Shown in pieces: positions 7,810 through 15,723 of a DNA stretch of 18,578 nt. Each line of letters begins with the position of its first letter. Position 1 is the stretch's first letter. The notes under the pieces are model-generated. The model was not told where the DNA came from. It worked only from the letters and a program-made list of their open reading frames with translations, and did no database searches. The translations under genes were made by a program, and so were the position numbers. The stretch covers positions 1 to 18,578 of the forward strand of contig DASXIC010000041.1 in assembly GCA_036498205.1 (NCBI GenBank). Reading direction: 5' to 3'. The stretch is from AV69 sp036498205. GTDB lineage: Bacteria; Verrucomicrobiota; Verrucomicrobiia; Chthoniobacterales; UBA10450.

Positions 7810-8532
7810 GTGAAATCGAATGCCTACTCTGATCGTTGGTTTCGATTTTTTCACAGCGGTATCAGCGCCACCCGTACGAGCCAGGAGACCGACTTCGTGT
7901 GTGCTTGTGCGCCTTTGCCTCATTTCCGCAAAGTCGTAGATGTGTGCTGCGGAATGGGTCGGCATGCCAGAGCCCTTGTCAGACGCGGGTACTCGGTAAC
8001 CGGAATTGAGCGCGATGCTTTAGCATTTGCCAAAGCGCAGGAACTTGCGGGAGGCCCGACCTACATCCGGGCAGATATCCGCGACTATCTACCCAATCCT
8101 TGCGCTTACGATGCAGCTATCGTCATGTCTCAAAGCTTTGGTTATTTCTCTCCGGCGACCAATCGCGAGGTACTCAGACGGCTGACGACCGGATTGCGCG
8201 AGGGCGGCCGCATCATTCTCGATCTCTGGAACCCGGAATTCTTCGTCAATTATCCAGGCGACCGGGACCTGGAGTTGTGTGGTGGGATCGTTCGCGAGCA
8301 AAAACACATGCAGAACAATCGGCTTTTTGTCCGCCTCGATTATCCTGACGGAACCGCCGATGAGTTCGACTGGCAGTTATTTACGCCCATGGAGATGAGT
8401 TTTCTGGCTGATTCAATCGGTCTCGATCTCATCGTTTGCTGCACAGACTTTGACATTGCCACGAAACCTTGCCCGGAAAAATCCCGGATACAATTCACTC
8501 TAGAGCACCGCACTAAGCGATCTCACCAATAG
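7810..8532 (+). CDS. Class I SAM-dependent methyltransferase
   Basis: A 240-residue protein with a Rossmann-type methyltransferase core. Motif I is VVDVCCGMGRHA (42-53), a variant of DxGxGxG with CC before the glycine. The acidic end of strand 2 is GIERD (E67), DIRDY is at 89-93, and the post-II/IV region is AYDAAIVMSQSFGYF (99-113). A post-IV strand follows (EGGRIILDLWNPEFF). This layout is common in the Methyltransf_25/11 groups. The start must be at or after the GTG at 7810, because a TAA codon lies immediately upstream in frame. It is divergent from rtcB with a short shared upstream region, so both could be co-regulated. The substrate (RNA, protein or small molecule) is not recognisable. 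Confidence 0.85.
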   Translation: MKSNAYSDRWFRFFHSGISATRTSQETDFVCACAPLPHFRKVVDVCCGMGRHARALVRRGYSVTGIERDALAFAKAQELAGGPTYIRADIRDYLPNPCAYDAAIVMSQSFGYFSPATNREVLRRLTTGLREGGRIILDLWNPEFFVNYPGDRDLELCGGIVREQKHMQNNRLFVRLDYPDGTADEFDWQLFTPMEMSFLADSIGLDLIVCCTDFDIATKPCPEKSRIQFTLEHRTKRSHQ

Positions 8533-8635
8533 CAAGCGTTCCGTTTCAGTCACAGAAGGGCGACCTTGGTTCCGCAAAAGATTTCTGCCCCCTACGGAAA
8601 CAAGGGCCAGCCAGTTTCGGGCGATGCCGAACAGA

Positions 8636-9004
8636 TTATTGTGCGACAGCTTCCTGCAGTGCGACGCTCAATTGCTCGAGAACAAGTGGTTTGGCCATGT
8701 GATGAAGAAAGCCGACCTCCCGGCTTCGCGCGATGTCATCAGCAGTATTATGGCCGCTGATCGCAATCGCCCGCACTGGATGTTCCGCGCTCAACTCCTG
8801 CATCAGGTCCCATCCACTACCGTCGGGCAGACCAAGATCGCTCAAAAGGACATCGAATTCGATAGCCTTGGCCAGGGCGCGAGCAGAAGCGACATCTGGC
8901 GCAATGTAGACTTTGTAGCCGATGGTACTGAGAAATTTTCGCAAGCACTCAGCCGTGTCCGCATGATCTTCGACGAGGATAACGCGAAATGATTTTCGGG
9001 TCAT
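8636..9004 (-). CDS. Stand-alone response regulator receiver domain (CheY-like)
   Basis: A 122-residue single receiver domain. The acidic pair E12-D13 (VILVEDHAD), the phospho-acceptor D56 in LLSDLGLPDGSGWDLM, S83 in AISGH (the usual Thr/Ser switch) and K105 in MAKPL are all present, so it should be phosphorylatable. There is no DNA-binding or enzymatic output domain. The GLPDGSGWDLM style is close to receiver domains of hybrid histidine kinases. No kinase is nearby. It follows the dehydratase-like gene on the same strand with a 50-nt gap and may be cotranscribed with it. The start codon lies inside the perfect palindrome GTCATGCATGAC (9000-9011). It is convergent with the methyltransferase. 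Confidence 0.92.
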   Translation of the reverse strand: MTRKSFRVILVEDHADTAECLRKFLSTIGYKVYIAPDVASARALAKAIEFDVLLSDLGLPDGSGWDLMQELSAEHPVRAIAISGHNTADDIARSREVGFLHHMAKPLVLEQLSVALQEAVAQ

Positions 9005-9054
9005 GCATGACTGACCCTAGCTTACCGTATGCCAAAAAACCGCGATCATCTGCG

Positions 9055-10056
9055 CTACGGCCGAGCAGCATCCGACACGACGCTTCGGTCACACTCGATT
9101 AGTTCGCAAAATTTCTCGAGATCGATGTTTCCACCGGAGAGGACGGCCACGATCGGGCCCCTGCCCGCCTTTCCAGTTAAGGCCGCCGCTACTGACAAAG
9201 CTCCGGCCCCTTCGGCAATGACACGTGTTTTTTCGGCCAATAATCGCATCGCCTTTTTCGTCTCGTCCAAGCTCACCACGATATAGCCATCGACGACCGG
9301 TTTCATCCGCTCCCACATCCGGGGAAAGATGCTTTTGCCGCCTGCGCCGTCGACGAATGAGTACTGCCAGTCGTCAAATGTCTGCGGAGATCCTTTGGCG
9401 AAGGAGAGCGCGGCCGGCGCGGCTGTCTCGGGTTCGGCACCCCAAACCTTGATTTCCGGGTTGAGCGCCTTGATCGCACTCCCAACACCGGCAATTAATC
9501 CGCCGCCTCCGATGCTTGCAACGACGGCTGCGGTGTCGGGAGCGTCTTCCAGAATCTCCAGACCCATTGTCGCATGACCGGTAACGAAATTGTGATCATC
9601 GAACGGATGCACGAATGTTCCTTCCACTCCAGGAAACGCTCTGTCCTCGAGCGCCTTCCAGGCGACATCGAATGACACTGGTACCAGTTTTGCACCGAGT
9701 GCTCGCATTCGAGCGATCTTCGCGGCCGGCGCGGTTTCAATTACCACGACCGAGCAAGGTATCCCGGCCTGTCGTGCGGCGTAGGCCACGCCCTGACCCG
9801 CGTTCCCGGCGCTAATCGTCCAGACCCCACGACCACGTTCGGATTCGGGCAACATCGCTACCGCATTGGCGGCGCCACGCAACTTGTAGGCGTTGATCGG
9901 CTGAAGATTCTCCAACTTCAGGCGTATATCGGGGTACTCCGGCCCCAGCTCTAGACGGACCAAAGGTGTCCGTATGATGGTGCCCGCCACGCGTTTACGC
10001 GCTTCCTGAATCTCTGCCAGCAGGATGGGCCGAACGGGATCGAGTATCCTCTTCAT
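9055..10056 (-). CDS. PLP-dependent threonine dehydratase / serine racemase-like enzyme
   Basis: A 333-residue fold-type II PLP enzyme. Family chemistry is dehydration and deamination of L-threonine or L-serine to 2-oxo acids, or serine racemisation. The PLP lysine is K58 in PINAYKLRGA, where most relatives have S-F-K-x-R-G-A. SAGNAGQG at 82-89 contacts the substrate carboxylate, the phosphate loop GGGG is at 183-186, and the pyridine-binding SGGN is at 308-311. AEGAGALSVAA at 281-291 is also typical. There is no C-terminal ACT domain, so the enzyme is the short, catabolic-like form without isoleucine feedback. Exact substrate cannot be fixed: threonine ammonia-lyase, serine racemase or a hydroxyaspartate dehydratase are all possible. 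The start is an ATG at 10056. Confidence 0.88.
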   Translation of the reverse strand: MKRILDPVRPILLAEIQEARKRVAGTIIRTPLVRLELGPEYPDIRLKLENLQPINAYKLRGAANAVAMLPESERGRGVWTISAGNAGQGVAYAARQAGIPCSVVVIETAPAAKIARMRALGAKLVPVSFDVAWKALEDRAFPGVEGTFVHPFDDHNFVTGHATMGLEILEDAPDTAAVVASIGGGGLIAGVGSAIKALNPEIKVWGAEPETAAPAALSFAKGSPQTFDDWQYSFVDGAGGKSIFPRMWERMKPVVDGYIVVSLDETKKAMRLLAEKTRVIAEGAGALSVAAALTGKAGRGPIVAVLSGGNIDLEKFCELIECDRSVVSDAARP

Positions 10057-10183
10057 TAAGAGTGAATCTGCGAATCACTCGTCTATCGACAAGGAAAATC
10101 ATCGCGAAGGAAAAGCCGCGACGACCTTTAAATCATTGGGCTCAAGTTGAATGAATGTCCCGTTGGCGCGTCTAAATAATAAG

Positions 10184-10188
10184 AAGGA
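10184..10188 (+). promoter_or_regulatory. Shine-Dalgarno site that fixes the start at 10196
   Basis: AAGGA within AAGAAGGAAA lies 7 nt before the ATG at 10196. It is one of the few good Shine-Dalgarno sequences in the window. It favours this start over in-frame codons upstream to 10151 and suggests strong translation. Confidence 0.75.
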
Positions 10189-10195
10189 AATTAAA

Positions 10196-10936
10196 ATGAA
10201 ACGAACATTAATGGTAATTCTTACGGTGGTAGCGCTCGCGCCGCTGGCTCGGGCGGAACAGCCACCGAAGAAGCAAGGGAAAGGAAAGGCGCAGGCAGTT
10301 CAACAGGCCGCGGTCGCCCCTCGTAGCGGTGGTCAAATTCACGGAAATACCGGCCGGAAAATGAATGCTTATTACAGGCCTGTTCATTCAAACATCGGGG
10401 CCTCCGGCAATTTTAACCGCGCGCATCTGAACCAGACACAGACGAACTTGGCGAGGCAGAGCAATCAAATCAATGTCGGCCGGCGGAACAACGTTGTTGT
10501 GAACACGGGCGGCAACCGCCGGTTTGCAACTGTTGGCGGACGCAATTACGCTTCATTCGCCGATGCGCGGCAATGGAACTGGCATCAGCGCCACGATCGT
10601 GGGTGGTGGTCGTCGCAGGGTTTTCCGCTCGTTCTCTACGGCGGTGGTTACTGGTTCTGGAACAATGGCTGGTGGTATCCAGCGTATGGTTACGACCCCT
10701 ACTACAGCAACTACGTCTATGACGGGCCCATCTACGGCTATAACAATATTGCTCCGGGCGATGTAACCTCGGAAGTGCAACAAGCGCTCGCACAACAGGG
10801 CTATTATCAAGGGCCCATTGACGGCATTCTCGGACCGATGACCCGGGGTGCAATCGAACGCTTCCAGGCCGATCATGGATTGGCCGTGACAGCGGCAATC
10901 GACCAGCCGACTCTGGCTACACTGGGACTGGCTTAA
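10196..10936 (+). CDS. Exported protein with C-terminal peptidoglycan-binding domain
   Basis: A 246-residue protein with a signal peptide (MKRTLMVILTVVALAPLARA, cleavage after about residue 20). A low-complexity, basic and Asn/Gln-rich segment follows (22-120). Residues 127-182 are rich in Trp, Tyr and Gly (HDRGWWSSQGFPLVLYGGG, then WFWNNGWWYPAYGY). Residues about 188-246 form a PG_binding_1 domain (VQQALAQQGYYQGPIDGILG, MTRGAIERFQ), a three-helix module that binds cell-wall peptidoglycan. No hydrolase or transpeptidase domain is present, so it is probably a structural envelope protein. The aromatic patch may be membrane-associated or a binding surface; that is inference. A good ribosome binding site and a strong terminator indicate an independent, probably well-expressed gene. 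Confidence 0.85.
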   Translation: MKRTLMVILTVVALAPLARAEQPPKKQGKGKAQAVQQAAVAPRSGGQIHGNTGRKMNAYYRPVHSNIGASGNFNRAHLNQTQTNLARQSNQINVGRRNNVVVNTGGNRRFATVGGRNYASFADARQWNWHQRHDRGWWSSQGFPLVLYGGGYWFWNNGWWYPAYGYDPYYSNYVYDGPIYGYNNIAPGDVTSEVQQALAQQGYYQGPIDGILGPMTRGAIERFQADHGLAVTAAIDQPTLATLGLA

Positions 10937-10956
10937 ACGCCCATTCAGTATTCAGC

Positions 10957-10996
10957 ACCGCGCGGCAGAGAGAAATCTGCCGCGCGGTTTTGCTTT
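10957..10996 (+). terminator. Rho-independent terminator after the peptidoglycan-binding protein gene
   Basis: ACCGCGCGGCAGA (10957-10969) and TCTGCCGCGCGGT (10976-10988) form a perfect 13-bp stem with the 6-nt loop GAGAAA, followed by TTTGCTTTT. It lies 20 nt after the stop at 10936. No A run precedes the left arm, so it acts for the plus strand only. Confidence 0.93.
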
Positions 10997-11112
10997 TGCG
11001 ACTTGTCGCTGATCTCCCAGGTTAGTCCGAAGATCAGGCGCACTCCTCCAATGGCCGACGGTTCGAGTAAGCTTGAAAGCGGGCGCGATGTTCGTCAATT
11101 GAGCTGCCTTGA

Positions 11113-13071
11113 TCAGAAGAGGTCGAAGAATTCAACGAGCGCAATTCCGGTCGTCCCACCTTTTCCGGTGACGATGGCAGTGTAATTACCGGGACTTAAG
11201 AGCATGATGATCGCAGACTCGCGATTATCGCCCGGAGCAAGCCCCGTGGCTGCGATTTCGGATTCCTGCGTGTCTCTCCAGTTATCGTTGCTGGCAATAA
11301 CGCTGCCATTGGCGTCGAACAGCGACAGTTTTGGATCGGAAAGCGACCCGCTTACCCCGGAACCGGCCAGCGATGGACCGGTCGCGCGAACCAGAATGCG
11401 AGCGGAGGAATCAGCCCGGCCGCGAATGATGATGCCGCCGATCAGAACATCATCCCCTGTTCCGGCAAAGGCGCGCGCGCTCAGGTTGGTCAATTCTGCG
11501 TTCGCATTTTGGTCGAGATCGAAAATTTCTACTAATCCCGGTCCAGTGGTCATCGCCACACCCTGGACTACAGCGGTATATGCCCCCGGTGAAAGCGTGA
11601 CCAGCAATGCTGATTCCAGATCGTTCGAGGGCGACAAGCCCGTGGCAGCAATCTGCGATTCCTGAGTATCTTTCCAATTATCGTTAGAAGCGATTAACGC
11701 GCCTGTATGATCATGTAATTCAAGTATCGGATTTGCTAATGGCATGGAAATTCCAAAACTGGAAAGCGAGGGTCCAATTCCGCGAATCAAGACGGTCTTG
11801 CTATCAGCGCCCTCGATGATGAAGCCGCCAATAAGCACCGGATCTCCCGTAAAAACATGAGCGCGGGCAGAGATGTTTTGCAATGCCGGGGTTCCGCCGA
11901 AGATTCGGGTAATGTTATCCCGGCTAACATTGTTGTAGGTCGTGAAAGCGCCGCCCGCCACGATCCGGTCGGAGCGCTGCAAGGCGAGACTGCGAATTTG
12001 AGTGGCGTCGTTGGTGAGGGAACCCGCAAAACCGGCGCCTGGATCAAAGGTAAAATCAAGCGAGCCATCCGCGTTTAGTCGCGCAATACGGTTTCGCCCG
12101 GTGCCATTTATGTTGGTAAAAAAACCGCCGAGGAGGATGCCTCCGTTTGCCTGCAACGCTAGCGTTTGGATCCAGTCATTCGGGATGGGATTGAAGCCCG
12201 CATCCAACGAACCATCCGCGTTCACCCGCGCGATAAAGGTGCGATTAATTCCGGAGTATTGAACAAAACGGCCGCCTAGAACGATCTGGCCGTTCAGTTG
12301 CAGCGCCAATGCGAAAACACTGCCGCCGGTGCCGGTTCCTGAGTCGAACGTCAGATCGAGGGAACCATTGCTGAGCACACGAGCAATCCCGCCTCGTGCG
12401 AAGCCGTTGTAGCCGATGAAAGTTCCTCCGATAACAATGCGCCCATCGCGCTGAATTGCGATTGCGTTGACAGTGCCATTGGGGCCATTGCCGGGATCAA
12501 AAGTCAGATCAACCGTACCGTCGGTGTTCAGACGGGCGAGATTGAAACGCTGCACGAGGTCGACCTGACTGAACTGGCCGCCAACAACGATCCGTCCATC
12601 ATCTTGCAACGCCAGACTTGCGGGCGTGTTATTGATTCCGTTGGTGAAACCAAAAGTCGAATCAACGCTGCCATTTGCGTTCAATCGCGCCACGCGATTG
12701 CGCGGAACTCCGTTGAACATGGTGAAGCTGCCGGCAATCACTACACGACCGTCCGGTTGCAACACGGCTGCGAAGATTTCTCCGTCCGGTCCGGTTCCGG
12801 GATCGAACGAGCCATCGAGCGACCCGTTGGAATTGAATCGCGCGATCCGATTGCGTGCGACTCCGTTTGCAGTAGAGAAGCGCCCAGCTGCAATGATTTT
12901 TCCGTCTGGCTGCGGGACAACCACGTTTATCGTGTTGTCCGTTCCCGGAGCCGGGAGGAAGACTTGATCAATCTGACCAGGCGCCGGGACCGCGGCCTCG
13001 GCCGGGCCGGGCGCAATCAGCAAAAGCGCGAATGCTGCAGCACAAAGGAAGCTCCGCCGCGCCCTGTTCAC
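11113..13071 (-). CDS. Exported delta-60 repeat beta-propeller with two C-terminal repeat domains
   Basis: A GTG at 13071 gives a clean signal peptide (MNRARRSFLCAAAFALLLIA, cleavage near AEA at 24-26). A TTG 13 codons upstream is less likely. The product is 652 residues. Residues about 37-392 hold seven consecutive delta-60 repeats, each with the pattern LQPDGRIVxGGxF, then NRIARLNxDGSLDxTF. Seven blades would close a beta-propeller. Residues 396-519 and 526-652 are two copies of the C-terminal domain found in the two other large exported proteins. It ends precisely with the second copy (EFFDLF). No catalytic residues are evident. A surface binding or adhesion role is the most natural inference. 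The perfect palindrome CTACGATAATCGTAG abuts the start. Confidence 0.88.
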   Translation of the reverse strand: MNRARRSFLCAAAFALLLIAPGPAEAAVPAPGQIDQVFLPAPGTDNTINVVVPQPDGKIIAAGRFSTANGVARNRIARFNSNGSLDGSFDPGTGPDGEIFAAVLQPDGRVVIAGSFTMFNGVPRNRVARLNANGSVDSTFGFTNGINNTPASLALQDDGRIVVGGQFSQVDLVQRFNLARLNTDGTVDLTFDPGNGPNGTVNAIAIQRDGRIVIGGTFIGYNGFARGGIARVLSNGSLDLTFDSGTGTGGSVFALALQLNGQIVLGGRFVQYSGINRTFIARVNADGSLDAGFNPIPNDWIQTLALQANGGILLGGFFTNINGTGRNRIARLNADGSLDFTFDPGAGFAGSLTNDATQIRSLALQRSDRIVAGGAFTTYNNVSRDNITRIFGGTPALQNISARAHVFTGDPVLIGGFIIEGADSKTVLIRGIGPSLSSFGISMPLANPILELHDHTGALIASNDNWKDTQESQIAATGLSPSNDLESALLVTLSPGAYTAVVQGVAMTTGPGLVEIFDLDQNANAELTNLSARAFAGTGDDVLIGGIIIRGRADSSARILVRATGPSLAGSGVSGSLSDPKLSLFDANGSVIASNDNWRDTQESEIAATGLAPGDNRESAIIMLLSPGNYTAIVTGKGGTTGIALVEFFDLF

Positions 13072-13085
13072 TACGATAATCGTAG
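13071..13085. promoter_or_regulatory. Perfect palindrome at the start of the delta-60 gene
   Basis: CTACGATAATCGTAG is a 7-bp inverted repeat with one central base, touching the GTG start of the propeller gene. It could be a repressor site or an mRNA hairpin limiting initiation. Only its symmetry and position support this. Confidence 0.35.
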
Positions 13086-13393
13086 CATTCAGCGGGCCCA
13101 ACCCGACCAATTCGGGGAAATAGAACGGCTAGCCCTGACAGCAATCAGCCAGGCGGGCGAAAACCAAATTCCGCCTCTAATTTCCCCACAACAAGCAATA
13201 ATAGCGTCCTTCTTCAAATGAGGATCTCGTCAATTGATTTTGGCCAACTGAGCTGGCCCAGGCAGTTTCGGAAACGAATCGTCAGTGGCTCGGTATCGTG
13301 TGTGATTCGATCGATCTCAGCCGGGCCCGGATGGCGGCACGCACGACCGGCGATACTGGCCATGATGCAGTTCACCCCGCAATGCGGACGCGA
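13086..13393. other. Intergenic region with no recognised gene
   Basis: About 310 bases lie between the start of the delta-60 gene and the end of the penicillin-binding protein gene. Short open frames exist on the plus strand (for example from 13218), but they run into sequence antisense to the penicillin-binding protein gene and show no recognisable protein. The promoter of the delta-60 gene should lie at its left end. I see no strong hairpin or RNA gene. Confidence 0.5.
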
Positions 13394-15553
13394 TCATTTT
13401 CCACCAAAAAATTTGCGGAACGACTGGAAGAGTTTTGGGATTGCTTTTGGAATGGTGTTATCGAGCCGGTCTGCGAACTGCATTGGATCGCCACCGTGAA
13501 CCTGGCAGGTTTGCGTCGGCACCTTATCGGCTGGAAGGCTAATGTCGTAGGCGGTGCCTGCCGCCTCGCAACCGGTCGTGGCGAGTCCGTTCGAAATCGA
13601 ACACACCGTCGCACTCGCGAGCGGCATCGTGGGCTGAAACGGTTGTGCGGGATAGCGTGATGCCGACTTGTTCATCACTTGAACCCAGACTGGTAGGGCC
13701 AGAGCTGCACCGTACCCGTGCGGGATAATCGTCGTTGGCTGGTCGAACCCAACCCAGACGCCGCACGTCAAGGCCGTGGTATAACCCATGAACCATGCGT
13801 CCTTGTAATCATTGGTTGTTCCGGTCTTGCCCGCTGCCGGAATTTTAAGACCCAACGAGGAACGGGCGCTAGCCGCCGTTCCACGGGAGAGGACCTGCTC
13901 CATTAATTGCGAAGTCATCCAGGCCGCACTGGGATCGAGCGAAGGGACGGCAATGTGGGCGGCGCGGTAAATTGGATGACGCTCCTGATCGTCGATCCGT
14001 TCGATGATGTAGGATTGTTTTCTCACGCCGGCGTTTGGAAATGCGGTATATGCGGCGGTCAGATCTTTCAGATTTGTTTCAAATGAGCCGATGTAGATCG
14101 CCGGCCCACGCGGAATCTTGTCGCCAAGATTCAGGTTAGTGGCCACCTTTTGCACCTGGTCGATACCGGCGAATTGACCAACGCGTACGCTCATGGTGTT
14201 GCGCGAATGGACTAATCCATATGAGGCCGGCTGAATTCCGCCATAGGTGCCGTCGGAATTACCTGGCGCCCAATTTCCTGCGCCCTCGATCTCGCCTGGT
14301 TGAATCGGGCCGTCGCTGATAGCAGCCCCTGGCAACAAGCCGTTGGCGAAGGCGAGCGTGTAAACAAACGGCTTGAAGGATGAGCCCACCTGCCGATTAG
14401 CCGGGGCGAGCGCACGATTGAATTTGCTCTGCGAATAGTCACGGCCGCCGACGAGTGCGCGAATGCCGCCACTGGCATTATCGATCACGACCACAGCGCC
14501 TTCCAGGTACGGCATGGAAGAATCCTCGCCATCCTCGGGGGGTTTGTAATTCGCCCTGAGTGGATGATGGAAATTGGATTGATGCTCAATTTTTACGAGG
14601 GTCGATTCGAGCGCCTGCGTGGCGACGTTCTGCACGCTCGGGTCGAGCGTGGTGTAAATATAAAGACCGCCCTGGTCGATTTGATCCTGTGTAAGCAGGA
14701 CATTCAAATCCCGTTGCACCGCATCCATGGCGTAATTTTCCTGAATCATCGGCATCCTTTTCGGGTGCGAAGCTACGCGCGTAGCTTTGGCCTCTTGCGC
14801 CTGCCCAACGGATATTTTCTTCAGTTCCACCATTCGGTTGAGGACCGCGTCTCTTTGCGCCGCAGCTCCATCCGGATTGCGCAGAGGCGAAAAGCGATTC
14901 GGACTTCGTATCAGCCCGGCCAGGATGGCAGATTCGGGCAGATTCAGTTTTTTAGCGCTTTTTCCGAAATAGGCCTGCGATGCTGTCTCGATACCATAAC
15001 AGCCGGCACCAAAATAAATTCGGTTCACATAAAGCTCGAGAATCTGCTGCTTGGTGAATTCGTGCTCGATCCGCAGCGCCACCATCGCTTCAAGAATCTT
15101 GCGGTTGATCGTGCGGCCGCCAAGAGGCAATGAGTTACGCGCCAGTTGCTGGGTGAGACTGCTCGCTCCTTCCCGGGCCGAGCGGCTCATGACGTCCCGA
15201 ATCAGCGCACGGCCGATTCCATACCAGTCGATTCCGTTATGTTTGTAAAAACGGGTGTCCTCGCGTGCGAGCAAGGCATCGATGAAGGCGGGTGAAACTT
15301 CGTTGAGAGGCACAATCAGTCGATTCGCGCCAGCGAGACGGCTATAAATCTTGCCATCCACGTCAAAGACCGTATTTCGCTCCGGCATCTCTCCGACCTT
15401 TTTCATGTCGAAGGTCTGAGCCCAGGCTGAATAAAAAAGAAGCAGAGCGACCCCGCCCCCGCCGACGAGCGCGATCAGGGAAATCTTCCAACCCCACCGA
15501 AAAAGGCGGCTTCGTTTCTTGCCGCTATCGGTTTTTTTTTGAAAAACCCTCAT
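13394..15553 (-). CDS. Class A penicillin-binding protein (PBP1-type glycosyltransferase/transpeptidase)
   Basis: A 719-residue bifunctional enzyme that polymerises glycan strands from lipid II and cross-links their peptides in the periplasm. A short basic cytoplasmic tail (KKRSR) is followed by one membrane anchor at about 23-42. The GT51 domain has REDTRFYKHNGID (97-109) with catalytic Glu E98, GASSLTQQLARN (129-140) and RKILEAMVALRIE (151-163). The transpeptidase domain has all three motifs: SSFK (nucleophile S391, K394), SRN (450-452) and KTG (576-578). The tail after about 640 contains Cys651, Cys662 and Cys683 and may form a disulfide-linked extension. No OB-fold insertion as in E. coli PBP1a is apparent, consistent with the shorter length. 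It stands alone on the strand, with a weak ribosome binding site. The exact paralogue (PbpC, MrcA or other) cannot be settled. Confidence 0.93.
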   Translation of the reverse strand: MRVFQKKTDSGKKRSRLFRWGWKISLIALVGGGGVALLLFYSAWAQTFDMKKVGEMPERNTVFDVDGKIYSRLAGANRLIVPLNEVSPAFIDALLAREDTRFYKHNGIDWYGIGRALIRDVMSRSAREGASSLTQQLARNSLPLGGRTINRKILEAMVALRIEHEFTKQQILELYVNRIYFGAGCYGIETASQAYFGKSAKKLNLPESAILAGLIRSPNRFSPLRNPDGAAAQRDAVLNRMVELKKISVGQAQEAKATRVASHPKRMPMIQENYAMDAVQRDLNVLLTQDQIDQGGLYIYTTLDPSVQNVATQALESTLVKIEHQSNFHHPLRANYKPPEDGEDSSMPYLEGAVVVIDNASGGIRALVGGRDYSQSKFNRALAPANRQVGSSFKPFVYTLAFANGLLPGAAISDGPIQPGEIEGAGNWAPGNSDGTYGGIQPASYGLVHSRNTMSVRVGQFAGIDQVQKVATNLNLGDKIPRGPAIYIGSFETNLKDLTAAYTAFPNAGVRKQSYIIERIDDQERHPIYRAAHIAVPSLDPSAAWMTSQLMEQVLSRGTAASARSSLGLKIPAAGKTGTTNDYKDAWFMGYTTALTCGVWVGFDQPTTIIPHGYGAALALPVWVQVMNKSASRYPAQPFQPTMPLASATVCSISNGLATTGCEAAGTAYDISLPADKVPTQTCQVHGGDPMQFADRLDNTIPKAIPKLFQSFRKFFGGK

Positions 15554-15599
15554 CGCAAACTCGCTTCGGAAACAGTAAGCTAAATGCGCGTTTCGTCAC

Positions 15600-15609
15600 G
15601 TTCGCGAAC
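15600..15609. promoter_or_regulatory. Perfect 10-bp palindrome upstream of the penicillin-binding protein gene
   Basis: GTTCGCGAAC lies 47 nt before the start codon at 15553. A site like this could be an operator, but ten symmetric bases can occur by chance and no known regulator is implied. Confidence 0.25.
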
Positions 15610-15723
15610 ATCGCACAGCGAGATCCGCTCTCCTCGGGTGGCGCAGAACCACCAATTTGGCGGAATCATACGGCGGCGGAAATAAACGCCCCCTCGATTA
15701 TGAACCGCGCAAAGGACTGGCAG

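Noticed and set aside
11113..13071. Tandem repeats as a DNA repeat array
   Set aside because: The periodicity is protein-level (delta-60 blades); nucleotide copies are diverged.
12604..13221. 205-codon plus-strand frame over the delta-60 gene
   Set aside because: It mirrors the repeat periodicity of the opposite strand and has no independent protein signature.
14564..15133. 189-codon plus-strand frame inside the penicillin-binding protein gene
   Set aside because: It is antisense to the GT51 domain with all motifs intact; a shadow frame.
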